A DNA stretch of 52,161 nucleotides, taken from Rhodothermaeota bacterium MED-G19. GTDB lineage: Bacteria; Bacteroidota; Bacteroidia; Cytophagales; MED-G16. This document shows positions 26,415-35,138 of this stretch, piece by piece. Position numbers and translations under genes: made by a program. The notes under the pieces were generated by a model, which was not told where the DNA came from, did no database searches, and was given only the letters and a program-made list of their open reading frames with translations. The stretch lies in assembly GCA_002457315.1 (NCBI GenBank), contig NTKI01000010.1:1-52161 (forward strand), written 5' to 3'. Each line of letters starts with the position of its first letter. The first letter of the stretch is position 1.

Positions 26415-28294
26415 AGTATAAAATTAAACATGAGTGTGGTATTGCATTCATTCGCCTTCGTAAACCACTTCAATATTTCATAGATAAGTATGGTACCCCC
26501 TCATATGCTATAAATAAAATGTTTTTGATGATGCATAAACAAAGAAATAGAGGACAGGATGGCGCTGGATTAGCTTGTTTAAAACTAAACACAAAACCTG
26601 GAAAACGATATATAAGTAGGTATCGTTCAGTAAAGAAAGACTCTATACAAGATATTTTTAATAAGATCAATAAAAAGTTTATTAAGGCAAAAGAAAGTCC
26701 AAATTATCAATTAAATGAAGATTGGGTTAAAGAGAATATTGCTTTCACAGGTGAACAATGTCTTGGACACCTTAGGTATGGTACTTTTGGAGGTAATTCT
26801 ATTGAGAATTGTGCTCCTACGTTAAGACAAAATAATTGGAAGTCTAAAAATTTAATATTTGCTGGAAATTTTAATATGACTAATCTTGATGAACTATTTA
26901 ATGTTTTAGTTGATCTTGGACAAAGTCCAAAAGAAAAATCAGATACAGTAACAATTTTAGAAAAAGTAGGACACTTTTTGGACGAAGAAAACAATAGAAT
27001 TTATAATAAGTATTCTGATAAACTATCTAAGAAAGAAATTTCTAAAAAAATAGAAGAGGAGATAAGTGTAAATAATATTTTAAAAAATTCATTTAAAGAT
27101 TTTGATGGAGGATATGTGTTGGCAGGTATGATTGGTCATGGCTCTTCTTTTATAGCTAGAGACCCAAATGGTATTAGACCATTATATTATTATTTAAATG
27201 ATGAAGTTATTGTAGCTACGAGTGAGAGACCTCCTATAAAAACTGCTTTTGGTTGTAGTTTTGATGAAATTAAAGAGGTTGAGCGGGGACATGCATTAAT
27301 TGTCAATAAAGATGCAAGCTATTCTATTGAAAAATTTGTTGACCAAAAAGAAGACAGAGCATGTTCTTTTGAAAGAATATATTTTTCACGAGGTAATGAC
27401 CCTGAAATTTACGAGGAAAGAAAGACCCTGGGCAGACTACTAATACCCCAAATATTAGAATCAATAGATAATAATTTAAAGAATACAATATTTTCATATA
27501 TCCCAAATACATCTGAGACCTGTTTCTATGGTATGATAGATGGCTTGAAAAATCATATTAACTTATTAAAAAATGATGTTTTTATTAAAGGAAAACCCTA
27601 TAATGGATCTAAAGATGATCTTATTTTATTAAAAATTAGAATGGAAAAGTTAGTCAGTAAAGATGTTAAGATGAGAACTTTCATTACTGATGATAACAGT
27701 AGAAATGAATTGGTTTCAAATATTTATGATACTACTAGCGGAGTTGTTAAACCAAATAAAGACACAATTGTAGTAATAGATGACTCTATTGTAAGAGGAA
27801 CAACTCTAGAAAAAAGTATATTGACATTACTCTCCTCTCTTGACGCTAAAAAAGTTATTTTTGTTTCTTCCTCTCCTCAGATTAGGTATCCAGATTGTTA
27901 TGGTATTGATATGAGTAAGATGCATCAATTCGTTGCTTTTAGAGGTCTTATGAGACTTTTAAAAATCAATAAAGCTGATAAAAAAATTAAAGAAATTTAC
28001 AGTAAGTGCAAAAAAAGTATATCATCAAAGAAAGCAAATAACCATGTAAAAGAATTATATGATATGTTTTCATATGATGAATTATCAAAATCAATATCAG
28101 AAATTGTTAAACCAAATAATTTTAACTCCGATCTTGAAATTATTTATCAAAAAATTGATGATTTAAATAAAGCTTGTCCTAAGAATTTAGGAGATTGGTA
28201 CTTTACTGGTAATTATCCTACTCATGGTGGTAATAAAGTTGCAAATAGAGCTTTTATGAATTATTGTGAGGGTGTCAAAGGAAGAGCTTATTAA
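26411..28294 (+). CDS. purF: Amidophosphoribosyltransferase (long Bacteroidota type)
   Basis: PurF transfers glutamine amide nitrogen to PRPP, the first step of purine synthesis. The 627-residue protein is longer than the usual 470-510, but this long form is standard in Bacteroidota. The N-terminal class II amidotransferase domain begins MKYKIKHECGIAF, so catalytic Cys9 must be exposed by removal of eight residues. HKQRNRGQDGAG, HLRYGTFG, GNFNMTN and ARDPNGIRPLYY follow. The PRPP loop VVIDDSIVRGTTLEKS is near residue 453-468. It is translationally coupled to the reductase upstream. Its stop shares TTAA with the Fe-S carrier gene stop. Confidence 0.93.
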   Translation: MKYKIKHECGIAFIRLRKPLQYFIDKYGTPSYAINKMFLMMHKQRNRGQDGAGLACLKLNTKPGKRYISRYRSVKKDSIQDIFNKINKKFIKAKESPNYQLNEDWVKENIAFTGEQCLGHLRYGTFGGNSIENCAPTLRQNNWKSKNLIFAGNFNMTNLDELFNVLVDLGQSPKEKSDTVTILEKVGHFLDEENNRIYNKYSDKLSKKEISKKIEEEISVNNILKNSFKDFDGGYVLAGMIGHGSSFIARDPNGIRPLYYYLNDEVIVATSERPPIKTAFGCSFDEIKEVERGHALIVNKDASYSIEKFVDQKEDRACSFERIYFSRGNDPEIYEERKTLGRLLIPQILESIDNNLKNTIFSYIPNTSETCFYGMIDGLKNHINLLKNDVFIKGKPYNGSKDDLILLKIRMEKLVSKDVKMRTFITDDNSRNELVSNIYDTTSGVVKPNKDTIVVIDDSIVRGTTLEKSILTLLSSLDAKKVIFVSSSPQIRYPDCYGIDMSKMHQFVAFRGLMRLLKINKADKKIKEIYSKCKKSISSKKANNHVKELYDMFSYDELSKSISEIVKPNNFNSDLEIIYQKIDDLNKACPKNLGDWYFTGNYPTHGGNKVANRAFMNYCEGVKGRAY

Positions 28295-28617
28295 ACAGAA
28301 AAACTTTCACCACATCCACAAGTTCTTGTAGCATTTGGATTTTTAAATTGGAATCCTTTGCCATTTAATCCATCACTGAAATCTAATTCTGTTCCAAGTA
28401 CATAAAATAAACTTTTTTTGTCAACCACAATTTTCATCCCATTATCCTCAAAAAATTCATCCTTATCTGATATTTGACTATCAAAATTTAAATCATAAAG
28501 TAAGCCAGAGCATCCTCCTCCCTTGACTTTAACTCTTATGTTATGGTCTGATGAATGATTTTCTGATTCTCTTAATTCTTTAAGTTTTTTTACAGCCTTG
28601 TTAGTAATTTTAATCAT
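28291..28617 (-). CDS. A-type iron-sulfur carrier protein (IscA/ErpA/SufA family)
   Basis: The 108-residue protein has the three conserved cysteines of the HesB/IscA family: Cys36 in GGGCSGLLYDL, and Cys100 and Cys102 in TCGCGESFSV near the end. These proteins receive and pass on Fe-S clusters to apo-enzymes. PurF of some bacteria carries a 4Fe-4S cluster, but I see no cluster ligands that would tie the two together here. It has its own promoter-like box at 28634-28641. It shares its stop with purF (TTAA, 4-bp overlap). Confidence 0.94.
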   Translation of the reverse strand: MIKITNKAVKKLKELRESENHSSDHNIRVKVKGGGCSGLLYDLNFDSQISDKDEFFEDNGMKIVVDKKSLFYVLGTELDFSDGLNGKGFQFKNPNATRTCGCGESFSV

Positions 28618-28633
28618 ATTGTTTAATTGTTTA

Positions 28634-28641
28634 CAAAACTA
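28634..28641 (-). promoter_or_regulatory. Possible -7 box of the Fe-S carrier gene
   Basis: The minus strand reads TAGTTTTG, an exact TAnnTTTG match, 16 bp before the ATG at 28617. The 57-bp gap to thiL must hold both divergent promoters; no clear -33 element was found. Confidence 0.4.
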
Positions 28642-28674
28642 AATATTAAATTATATTTTTTAAAATAAATTAAT

Positions 28675-29703
28675 ATGAATACAACTGACTTAAATAAAAT
28701 AGGAGAATTTGGAATAGTTGATTTTATAAACTCAAAATTCAAAAATACACGTAGTTCATCAATAGTTGGTATTGGTGATGATGCAGCTATTATAAATTCT
28801 AATAAAGAAAATTTAATTATATCTTCAGATATGCTGATAGAAGGTGTTCATTTTGATTTATCATATACACCACTTAAACATTTAGGTTATAAATCAGTAG
28901 TTGTCAATTTATCTGATATATATGCAATGAATTCTTATCCTACTCAAATTCTTTTAAATATTGCTTTAAGTAGTAAATTTTCTATGGAAGCTATAGAAGA
29001 GTTTTATGATGGAGTTAAGTATGCATGTGATGATTATAAAATTGATTTAGTTGGTGGAGATACTACTTCTTCTTCCTCAGGATTAATCATTTCAGGTACA
29101 GCTTTAGGTTATAATTCGAAAGACAATATTGTTACAAGAGATAATGCTAAACCTGACGATATTATATGTGTCTCTGGTGATTTAGGTAGGGCATATGTTG
29201 GCTTATTAGTATTACAAAGAGAAAAAGAAAATTTCATTAAAAACCCTAAAATTCAACCATCGTTAGATAATTATAAAAAATTAGTAGAAAAGCAGTTAAA
29301 ACCTAATGCAAGAAAAGATATTATTGATTTTTTTTATAAAAATAATATAAAACCAAATTCAATGATTGATATTTCAGATGGGCTTTCATCTGAATTAATT
29401 CACCTTTCCAAGTCTTCTGGTTTAGGTTTTAAAATTTATGAAGAAAAACTCCCTATGTCTTTAGATGTTATCTCAACTATGAATGAATTTAATCTTAAAC
29501 CTATATCTGCTGTATTAGATGGAGGAGAGGAATATGAGTTATTATTTTCTATTCCTATTAAGATTTTTGAGAAATTGAATTCATTAGATATTGATATTAC
29601 TCCAATAGGTCATTTTACTAAGCAAAAAAAGAATCTATTTATTTTAAAAAACAATCAAGAAATTGATATAAAATCCCAAGGTTGGAATCATTTTATTCAA
29701 TAA
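28675..29703 (+). CDS. thiL: Thiamine-monophosphate kinase
   Basis: ThiL phosphorylates thiamine phosphate to the active diphosphate. The 342-residue AIRS/PurM-fold protein has GIGDDAAIIN (about 33-42), SSDMLIEGVHFDL, KSVVVNLSDIYAMN, LVGGDTTSS, MIDISDGLSSELIHL and GGEEYELLF. No TPP riboswitch fits in the 57 bp upstream. Its stop region overlaps ispE on the other strand by 11 bp. Confidence 0.95.
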   Translation: MNTTDLNKIGEFGIVDFINSKFKNTRSSSIVGIGDDAAIINSNKENLIISSDMLIEGVHFDLSYTPLKHLGYKSVVVNLSDIYAMNSYPTQILLNIALSSKFSMEAIEEFYDGVKYACDDYKIDLVGGDTTSSSSGLIISGTALGYNSKDNIVTRDNAKPDDIICVSGDLGRAYVGLLVLQREKENFIKNPKIQPSLDNYKKLVEKQLKPNARKDIIDFFYKNNIKPNSMIDISDGLSSELIHLSKSSGLGFKIYEEKLPMSLDVISTMNEFNLKPISAVLDGGEEYELLFSIPIKIFEKLNSLDIDITPIGHFTKQKKNLFILKNNQEIDIKSQGWNHFIQ

Positions 29704-30496
29704 TTTTTACTTTGAATGATTTATATGGAAAGTCATATTGATTAATATCATGGTTATTATATATGCCATAAATACAAGAACCACTTCCAGATAGGCTAAC
29801 GAAGTCTGCACCTAATTTTAATAAAAGTGACTTTATTTTTTTTAATTCTCTAACTTTTTTAAATGCAAAAGCTTCAAAATCATTTTTTATATATTTTGAC
29901 CAATTTTCTATGTTTTCATTTTCTAGTATATGCTTTAATTGATATTTAGATTTATTTGGTAAAATATTTTGGTATGCTTCTGCAGTATTTATTGGTTGCT
30001 CTGGGTCAATAATTATAATTGATTTATTATTAATATCTATATCTATATTATCCATCTTCTTCCCGGTACCAGTAACATATTTCTTTTTATTTTCTATGAA
30101 GAATGAACAATCACTTCCTACCTCGTTTGCAATTTTTAGTAGATTATCATCTGAGATAATTTTATTAGAAATAAACTTTAAGAAATTTAAAAGAAATGCA
30201 GCATCAGATGATCCACCACCCAGACCTGCACCAATTGGTATTATCTTATGTAAATGAATTCTGAATTTTTTATTTGAATTGAATTTATCTAAACATTTAT
30301 ATAATATATTATCTGATATGTCAGAATTAATTTTATTTCCAGAGGTTGTTAAATGGTTTATATCAGAGGTCTTAACTTCAATTATATCATATAAAGAAAT
30401 AGGGCAGAAACAGGATTCTATTTCATGATACCCAGATTCAAGTTTATTAATGACATTTAATCCTATATTTATTTTTGCATTAGGGTAAAGGAGCAT
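29693..30496 (-). CDS. ispE: 4-diphosphocytidyl-2-C-methyl-D-erythritol kinase
   Basis: IspE phosphorylates CDP-methylerythritol in the MEP pathway. The 267-residue GHMP kinase has the N-terminal PNAKINIGLNVINK, the ATP loop PIGAGLGGGSSDAAFLL (about 88-104) and the third motif LSGSGSCIYGIY near residue 240. It is 2 bp downstream of fabI, at the end of the ostA-bamD-rpoZ-DUF4835-fabI run. It converges on thiL with an 11-bp overlap. Confidence 0.96.
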   Translation of the reverse strand: MLLYPNAKINIGLNVINKLESGYHEIESCFCPISLYDIIEVKTSDINHLTTSGNKINSDISDNILYKCLDKFNSNKKFRIHLHKIIPIGAGLGGGSSDAAFLLNFLKFISNKIISDDNLLKIANEVGSDCSFFIENKKKYVTGTGKKMDNIDIDINNKSIIIIDPEQPINTAEAYQNILPNKSKYQLKHILENENIENWSKYIKNDFEAFAFKKVRELKKIKSLLLKLGADFVSLSGSGSCIYGIYNNHDINQYDFPYKSFKVKIIE

Positions 30497-30498
30497 TT

Positions 30499-31299
30499 TT
30501 AACTGAATTGATCAATAATATCTTCAGATATTCCTGTGCTTGAAAAACCTCCATCATGAAACAAATTTTGCATTGTTATCTTTTTGCTTAAGTCAGAGAA
30601 TAGGAAAATACAATAATTTGCACATTCTTCAGCGGTTGCATTTCCTAAAGGAGACATTTTTTCCGCATAATTATAAAATGCATTAAATCCTTCTATCCCA
30701 GCTCCAGCAGTTGTAATAGTTGGAGATTGAGATATTGTATTTACTCTTGTTTTTGAAATTTTGCCCAACCGATACCCATAACTTCTAGTTATTGATTCAA
30801 GTAATGATTTTGCCTCTGCCATATCTGAATAAAACGGGAAAGTTCTTTGTGCTGCTATATAAGATAGACCAACAACAGAAGACCAGTCTTTCAGAAATTT
30901 TTTCTTTTCAGCAACTTGCATCATTTTATGAAAAGATATAGCTGAAACATCTAAAGTCTTATTTAACCAATCATAATTAAGGTCACCATACTCTTTATTT
31001 TTTCTTACATTAGGAGACATCCCAACTGAATGTAAGATAAAATCAACTTTATCCCCCAATAGGTTACTAGATTCATTATATAAATTTTCTATATCTTCAA
31101 TTGAAGTAAGATCAGCAGGAATAACTTTCGAAGAGCATTTATCAGCAAGTTCATTTATTTTACCCATTCTGAGTGCAATGGGGGCATTAGTTAATGTAAT
31201 TTTTGCACCATTTTCAAAACATTTTTCAGCAACTTTCCAAGCGATTGAGTTCTCATCTAAAGCACCAGATATAATTCCTTTTTTTCCTTCAAGTAACAT
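30499..31299 (-). CDS. fabI: Enoyl-[acyl-carrier-protein] reductase (NADH)
   Basis: FabI carries out the last reduction in each round of fatty acid elongation. The 266-residue short-chain dehydrogenase has the divergent FabI cofactor motif SGALDENSIAWKVA (about 11-24), LHSVGMSPN near residue 89, and the active-site spacing of Tyr and Lys in FYSDMAEAKSLLES (the last part of YxxxxxxK). QSPTITTAGAGI and HDGGFSSTGIS follow. The sequence is close to the flavobacterial FabI type. It lies 3 bp after a small membrane protein gene and 2 bp before ispE. Confidence 0.95.
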   Translation of the reverse strand: MLLEGKKGIISGALDENSIAWKVAEKCFENGAKITLTNAPIALRMGKINELADKCSSKVIPADLTSIEDIENLYNESSNLLGDKVDFILHSVGMSPNVRKNKEYGDLNYDWLNKTLDVSAISFHKMMQVAEKKKFLKDWSSVVGLSYIAAQRTFPFYSDMAEAKSLLESITRSYGYRLGKISKTRVNTISQSPTITTAGAGIEGFNAFYNYAEKMSPLGNATAEECANYCIFLFSDLSKKITMQNLFHDGGFSSTGISEDIIDQFS

Positions 31300-31302
31300 A
31301 AT

Positions 31303-31500
31303 CTAAAAATTAAAAATTCCTTTTAAAGCAAAATAAGGAATTATTATATAAAGTATTGAATCTCTTATCAAATAATATAAAAAAATTATGGCAAATAATT
31401 TCCAACCAAATTTTTTTACTGTTTTTCTAAACCCATTTTCAAGGTAATAATCGATGTATTTTCTTAGAAATTTGGGTATTAACTTTTGTTTAAACGACAT
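31303..31500 (-). CDS. Small membrane protein of unknown function
   Basis: This 65-residue protein starts with a basic amphipathic part (about 1-30; many Lys/Arg) and has one strong membrane segment (about 34-58; LFAIIFLYYLIRDSILYIIIPYFAL). The single tight fit between the DUF4835 gene (no gap) and fabI (3 bp) makes it very likely real. I have a memory of a small membrane-protein gene before fabI in other flavobacteria, but cannot confirm a family name. Function unknown. Confidence 0.75.
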   Translation of the reverse strand: MSFKQKLIPKFLRKYIDYYLENGFRKTVKKFGWKLFAIIFLYYLIRDSILYIIIPYFALKGIFNF

Positions 31501-32394
31501 CTACTCTAAGATTTTGTTGAATAAATCACTATTTGATGGAGATAGCTCCATCATCACATTATACACATTTCTTTTATCACTTAATTTTGCTTCTTTGAAC
31601 ATATTTGTTATTTCATCAGATTTCGCATTTATGAATAAATTAAGAATACTTGAGTTAAAATTTTTGGTGTTTACATCATTAATTTTTTTCAGATTATCCA
31701 ATATAATTTTTCTTGATTCTTCAGGGTTTGAATGAAAAGTATCAAGCCCATTTAAGTGATAATTATATATTGCTTCTCTAACAGGCGTAAACTTTGGATT
31801 AATAAAATTTTCACATATCCAATATCTATTTTGTTTGGACCCAAATTGATCCCAACCCTTATAACCTGAATTTTGAGATTCATTCAAAATCTTCCATGCT
31901 TTTTGAAAACTACCATCCCCACCTAGTTTTTCAAATGAATCATAATCAATACCAATAATAATGTAGGCATAAAATGCAATAAGTGAGGTTAAATTGTCAT
32001 TAAAGCCATTTTCAGTGAATTCTATATTCTGAGAGGGAAGATATTCAAATATCCATTCCCTATCACCATGATTAAATAATATACTTTCATATGATGAATT
32101 ATAAATAGGTCTAGAGGAAACTATTTGAACTGTTGCTTCATATATGTTTGACGAAGGTTCATTTAAAATATTGATAATAAAATTACAATTAATTTTTTCT
32201 TCATTTTGAAATCTATCATCAGTCCAAATCTTATTATTTAAGAACTGTTCTATTGAATTTTGCATTTCTTCAAAAATTAAGATTTCGGAAGATTGAAGTT
32301 TTTCAGTATTTATCAGAACCTTAGAATTAAGTTCTTGAGATAATATTGAATTGGGAGTTAGAAGAATAAATAATAAAGAGAATACTCTTAACAT
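31501..32394 (-). CDS. DUF4835 family protein (PorD-like)
   Basis: The 297-residue exported protein has a signal peptide (about 1-19, ending LSQEL). DUF4835 marks include SFIDIQ-like conservation in KINCNFIINI, VQIVSSRPIYNSSYESILFNHGDREWIFEY, SLIAFYAYIIIGIDYDSFEKLGGD and DRFQN. Members are linked to the type IX secretion system (PorD). It sits 15 bp after the omega-subunit gene. In flavobacteria I remember, a coaBC gene lies between those two; it is absent here. Confidence 0.82.
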   Translation of the reverse strand: MLRVFSLLFILLTPNSILSQELNSKVLINTEKLQSSEILIFEEMQNSIEQFLNNKIWTDDRFQNEEKINCNFIINILNEPSSNIYEATVQIVSSRPIYNSSYESILFNHGDREWIFEYLPSQNIEFTENGFNDNLTSLIAFYAYIIIGIDYDSFEKLGGDGSFQKAWKILNESQNSGYKGWDQFGSKQNRYWICENFINPKFTPVREAIYNYHLNGLDTFHSNPEESRKIILDNLKKINDVNTKNFNSSILNLFINAKSDEITNMFKEAKLSDKRNVYNVMMELSPSNSDLFNKILE

Positions 32395-32409
32395 TAAGAC
32401 ATTGAAAAT

Positions 32410-32736
32410 TTAATCTAATTTAGGGTTTTCTTCTTCTTCTTCAGGATTTCTATAAAATAATTCATCATTAACAAGTTCCTCAGAAGCAACTGTTGTTGAT
32501 TTTGGCAATCTTTCAAAATATCTAGAAATTTCAATTTGCTCTCTATTTTCGAAAACTTCTTCCAGATTATCTATATCAGAAGCAAACTCAGCTAATTTTT
32601 CATTTAATTCTTCTTTCTGAGCAGCAGAGAGCTGTCTTGCTCTTTTACCAATCACCCTAACAGATTTATATATATTCCCGGTTTTTGAAGCTATTTCATC
32701 AACATTTAAATGAGTTATTTTAGATTTAAATTTCAT
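32410..32736 (-). CDS. rpoZ: RNA polymerase omega/Rpb6-like subunit
   Basis: The 108-residue protein carries the short Rpb6/omega signature TGNIYKSVRVIGKRARQLSAAQKEELNEKLAEFA, followed by the acidic Bacteroidota tail with EEVFENREQIEISRYFERLPKST. It stabilises the beta' subunit. An upstream ATG at 32760 would overlap bamD by 20 bp; ATG 32736, 4 bp after the bamD stop, fits the family N-terminus better. The bamD-rpoZ order is common in flavobacteria. Confidence 0.85.
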   Translation of the reverse strand: MKFKSKITHLNVDEIASKTGNIYKSVRVIGKRARQLSAAQKEELNEKLAEFASDIDNLEEVFENREQIEISRYFERLPKSTTVASEELVNDELFYRNPEEEEENPKLD

Positions 32737-32740
32737 ATAA

Positions 32741-33553
32741 TTATTTTTTTTGTTCTGCAAACTTAGTCAATAAATTTAAACTTTCAACATACATTTTTTC
32801 TGCTTCAGATTGAAAAGAACTTTTGGGATATTTATCAATAAAATTGAGATAAAAATTTATTGTTTCTTTAAATCTTTCCTCTTGAAGGTTTTCAAAACTA
32901 TTTATTGAGATGAGATATTGTGAAAGAATTTTTAAATATCCTCCTTCCTCATTGAATGAAGAGTCAGGGAAATCATTTTCAAAATTTTTGATAGCAATTA
33001 TTGCTGATTTATAATTTCTGGTTTTATAATATTGTTTTGCATTTTCAAAGTTTTTTGTCTCTAATTTAATTTGTAATTCGGCTATTATTTTATTTGCTTC
33101 AATAGAGTATTCTGAGTAAGGGTATTTATTAATAAAATTTTGAACTGCAGATATTGCTTCTACAGTACTAGACTGATCTAAATTTGAATTTGGAGATGTT
33201 TTGTATAAAGATATTGCATATAGGTATTCAGCCTCTACTACTTTCTCACTTCTAGAAAAAAGTTCAATAAAACCTTTAAAATATTTAGCACTCTTATCAA
33301 ATTGTTTAAGGTTATATAATGAAGAAGCAAAATAAAAATCTACTGTTTCAGATTCTTCACTGCCTTTTACTAAGGGTTTAATATCATTAAATAATGTGCT
33401 TGCTTTGAAAAATTCATCATTTTCATAAAATTCAATAGCAGCTTTTAATTTTTTTTCATACCCTTCTGTTTTTAAAATCTTCCTATAATCACTACAAGAG
33501 GAAATTAAAATGAATAATAGAGTAATAAAATTAATTTTCAGTTTTTGAATCAT
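32741..33553 (-). CDS. bamD: BamD, outer-membrane assembly lipoprotein
   Basis: The 270-residue protein has a lipoprotein signal with lipobox ISSC (Cys20), then CSDYRKILKTEGYEKKLKAAIEFYENDEF. About five TPR-like helix pairs follow, with repeated YP/DKYPKSSF motifs (KYPYSEYSIEANKI, DFPDSSFNEE, KYPKSSFQSEAE). BamD is the essential partner of BamA in inserting barrel proteins into the outer membrane. Its start overlaps the OstA-like gene by 23 bp. Confidence 0.93.
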   Translation of the reverse strand: MIQKLKINFITLLFILISSCSDYRKILKTEGYEKKLKAAIEFYENDEFFKASTLFNDIKPLVKGSEESETVDFYFASSLYNLKQFDKSAKYFKGFIELFSRSEKVVEAEYLYAISLYKTSPNSNLDQSSTVEAISAVQNFINKYPYSEYSIEANKIIAELQIKLETKNFENAKQYYKTRNYKSAIIAIKNFENDFPDSSFNEEGGYLKILSQYLISINSFENLQEERFKETINFYLNFIDKYPKSSFQSEAEKMYVESLNLLTKFAEQKK

Positions 33554-35075
33554 CTCGCAAATATATCTTTTTTCTAAAATAATAAACTACATCACTAATT
33601 TTTGGTTTATCTTCTTCTCTCCAATGAAAGGATTTAATGTATAAATCTTCTTCTTTTATCTCATGAGGAGGTATCATTTTAGCAATTGGATTTTTATAAA
33701 AAATAATATTATTTAAATCATTGTTTTTAAAATTTAATTTTAAATCACTACAAACTATATAGTTTAATCCTAAAATTGAATTTGATTCCTCATTAAGTCC
33801 AAAATAAATTGTTTCTCCATTCCCATTAACATTTATACTATTTAAATAATTATCATCTAAAAATGTTGCAAGCATATTTCTTCCTTTTATCTGATTAAAG
33901 TTCCCTAAAGAATCTTTAGAAATAATAAATGAGTTTTTTAATAAATTCATTTCCTCAACTTTATTAGATATTAATTTGAAAGTTATTGTGTCTGAAGTCA
34001 TCTGATTGTTTAGATTCCAAACAATGGGATCATTAAACATTTTTATTAATGAATCATTTATGTTAAATAAAATAGAGTCAGATTTTCCAATAAAATTTTC
34101 TTTGTAAAACTGGACATTATTATAAGCATAAAGATTTTTGATTTCATTGTTTTCATCAACAGCTAAAATTGTATCTGATGACAGATAGAATGTGTCATTT
34201 TCAATAATTTTTTTTAGTAATGTATTACCAAAGATTTTGGTTTTGTTACTCTCCTTGAAATATATTCCTTCATCTCCAAAAACATAATAATCAGATTCTT
34301 TTATTTTTAATTTTACATTTTTACTTGCATAATAGATTGAATTTTCTTCGTCATAGTTTATAATATCTCCTTCTAAAATATACTGATCAGTTTCAATTTT
34401 ACTAGAACTTAATTTCGAATAATTACTTTCTTGTTTAAATACACCTCCCATTGACTCAATCATGACACTATCTTCAGATTTAATTTCAGTAAATCCAAAT
34501 GTAATTGCTTCTTTTGAAACAGAATTATATGTCATAGAATCGGATTTTAAAATATAATTCTCTCCAATTAACTTAACGTCATTATAAAAGATTGAGAGAT
34601 CTTTATCTCCATAAAAAACACCATTTTGACTTGATAATATATTTATTTCATCTTTTAGCTCCCCATTTTCAAAGAAGATTCCCATTTTTATATCTATATA
34701 ATAATCTAAATTATTTGTCTTGACTTGTTCATTGCCTTTTTTGTAAATTACGTTATCTCTTAACTTAGCAGTCTTACTTTCTCCGTCATATATTAGTTTT
34801 TCTGCAACTATTGTTGAGGAGTCCGAATTAGTTATTAATATTTTCCCGAAAGCCTCTAGAATATTCCTTTTATTATAAAAATTAGCTGAATCACACTTGA
34901 TTTCTGTCCCTCCTTGATTGAATATAACATTGTTTTTAAGCTTCCTTACTGGCTCTTTATTGATTCTTTTAAACTTTAGCTCATCAGCTTTATAGCTAAC
35001 TTTTTCTTTTTTTTGACTAAAAAGATTAGCTGATATAAAGGTTAATAGGATGAAACTAAAAAATATTTTTTTCAT
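33531..35075 (-). CDS. OstA/LptA-like exported protein
   Basis: The 514-residue protein has a signal peptide (about 1-20). A repeated LptA-type beta-jellyroll pattern follows, in which short strands alternate with GxxV/LYD and KNV elements (for example GGTEIKCDSANFYNKRNILEAFGKI and QYILEGDIINYDEENSIYYASKNVKLK). LptA-fold proteins bridge lipopolysaccharide transport to the outer membrane; the exact job of this long Bacteroidota form is unsettled. It heads the run ostA-bamD-rpoZ-DUF4835-fabI-ispE and has a promoter-like box 4 bp before its ATG. Confidence 0.85.
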   Translation of the reverse strand: MKKIFFSFILLTFISANLFSQKKEKVSYKADELKFKRINKEPVRKLKNNVIFNQGGTEIKCDSANFYNKRNILEAFGKILITNSDSSTIVAEKLIYDGESKTAKLRDNVIYKKGNEQVKTNNLDYYIDIKMGIFFENGELKDEINILSSQNGVFYGDKDLSIFYNDVKLIGENYILKSDSMTYNSVSKEAITFGFTEIKSEDSVMIESMGGVFKQESNYSKLSSSKIETDQYILEGDIINYDEENSIYYASKNVKLKIKESDYYVFGDEGIYFKESNKTKIFGNTLLKKIIENDTFYLSSDTILAVDENNEIKNLYAYNNVQFYKENFIGKSDSILFNINDSLIKMFNDPIVWNLNNQMTSDTITFKLISNKVEEMNLLKNSFIISKDSLGNFNQIKGRNMLATFLDDNYLNSINVNGNGETIYFGLNEESNSILGLNYIVCSDLKLNFKNNDLNNIIFYKNPIAKMIPPHEIKEEDLYIKSFHWREEDKPKISDVVYYFRKKIYLRDDSKTEN

Positions 35076-35079
35076 TGTG

Positions 35080-35087
35080 TAAAAATA
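35080..35087 (-). promoter_or_regulatory. Possible -7 box of the OstA-like gene
   Basis: The minus strand reads TATTTTTA, one mismatch from TAnnTTTG, with exactly 4 bp (CACA) to the ATG at 35075. This would place transcription start at or next to the start codon. Confidence 0.3.
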
Positions 35088-35126
35088 GATAGATAATTAT
35101 TTTATGTGATGCAATTTTCAAATACT

Positions 35127-35134
35127 TATTTTTG
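35127..35134 (+). promoter_or_regulatory. Possible -7 box of tilS
   Basis: TATTTTTG matches TAnnTTTG exactly and is 4 bp (TAGA) before the ATG at 35139. It argues that tilS starts at 35139 and not at the GTG (35106) or ATG (35109) upstream, both of which lie before the box. Confidence 0.4.
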
Positions 35135-35138
35135 TAGA

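Noticed and set aside
28618-28674. TPP riboswitch before thiL
   Set aside because: The 57-bp gap is too short and shows no conserved riboswitch core.
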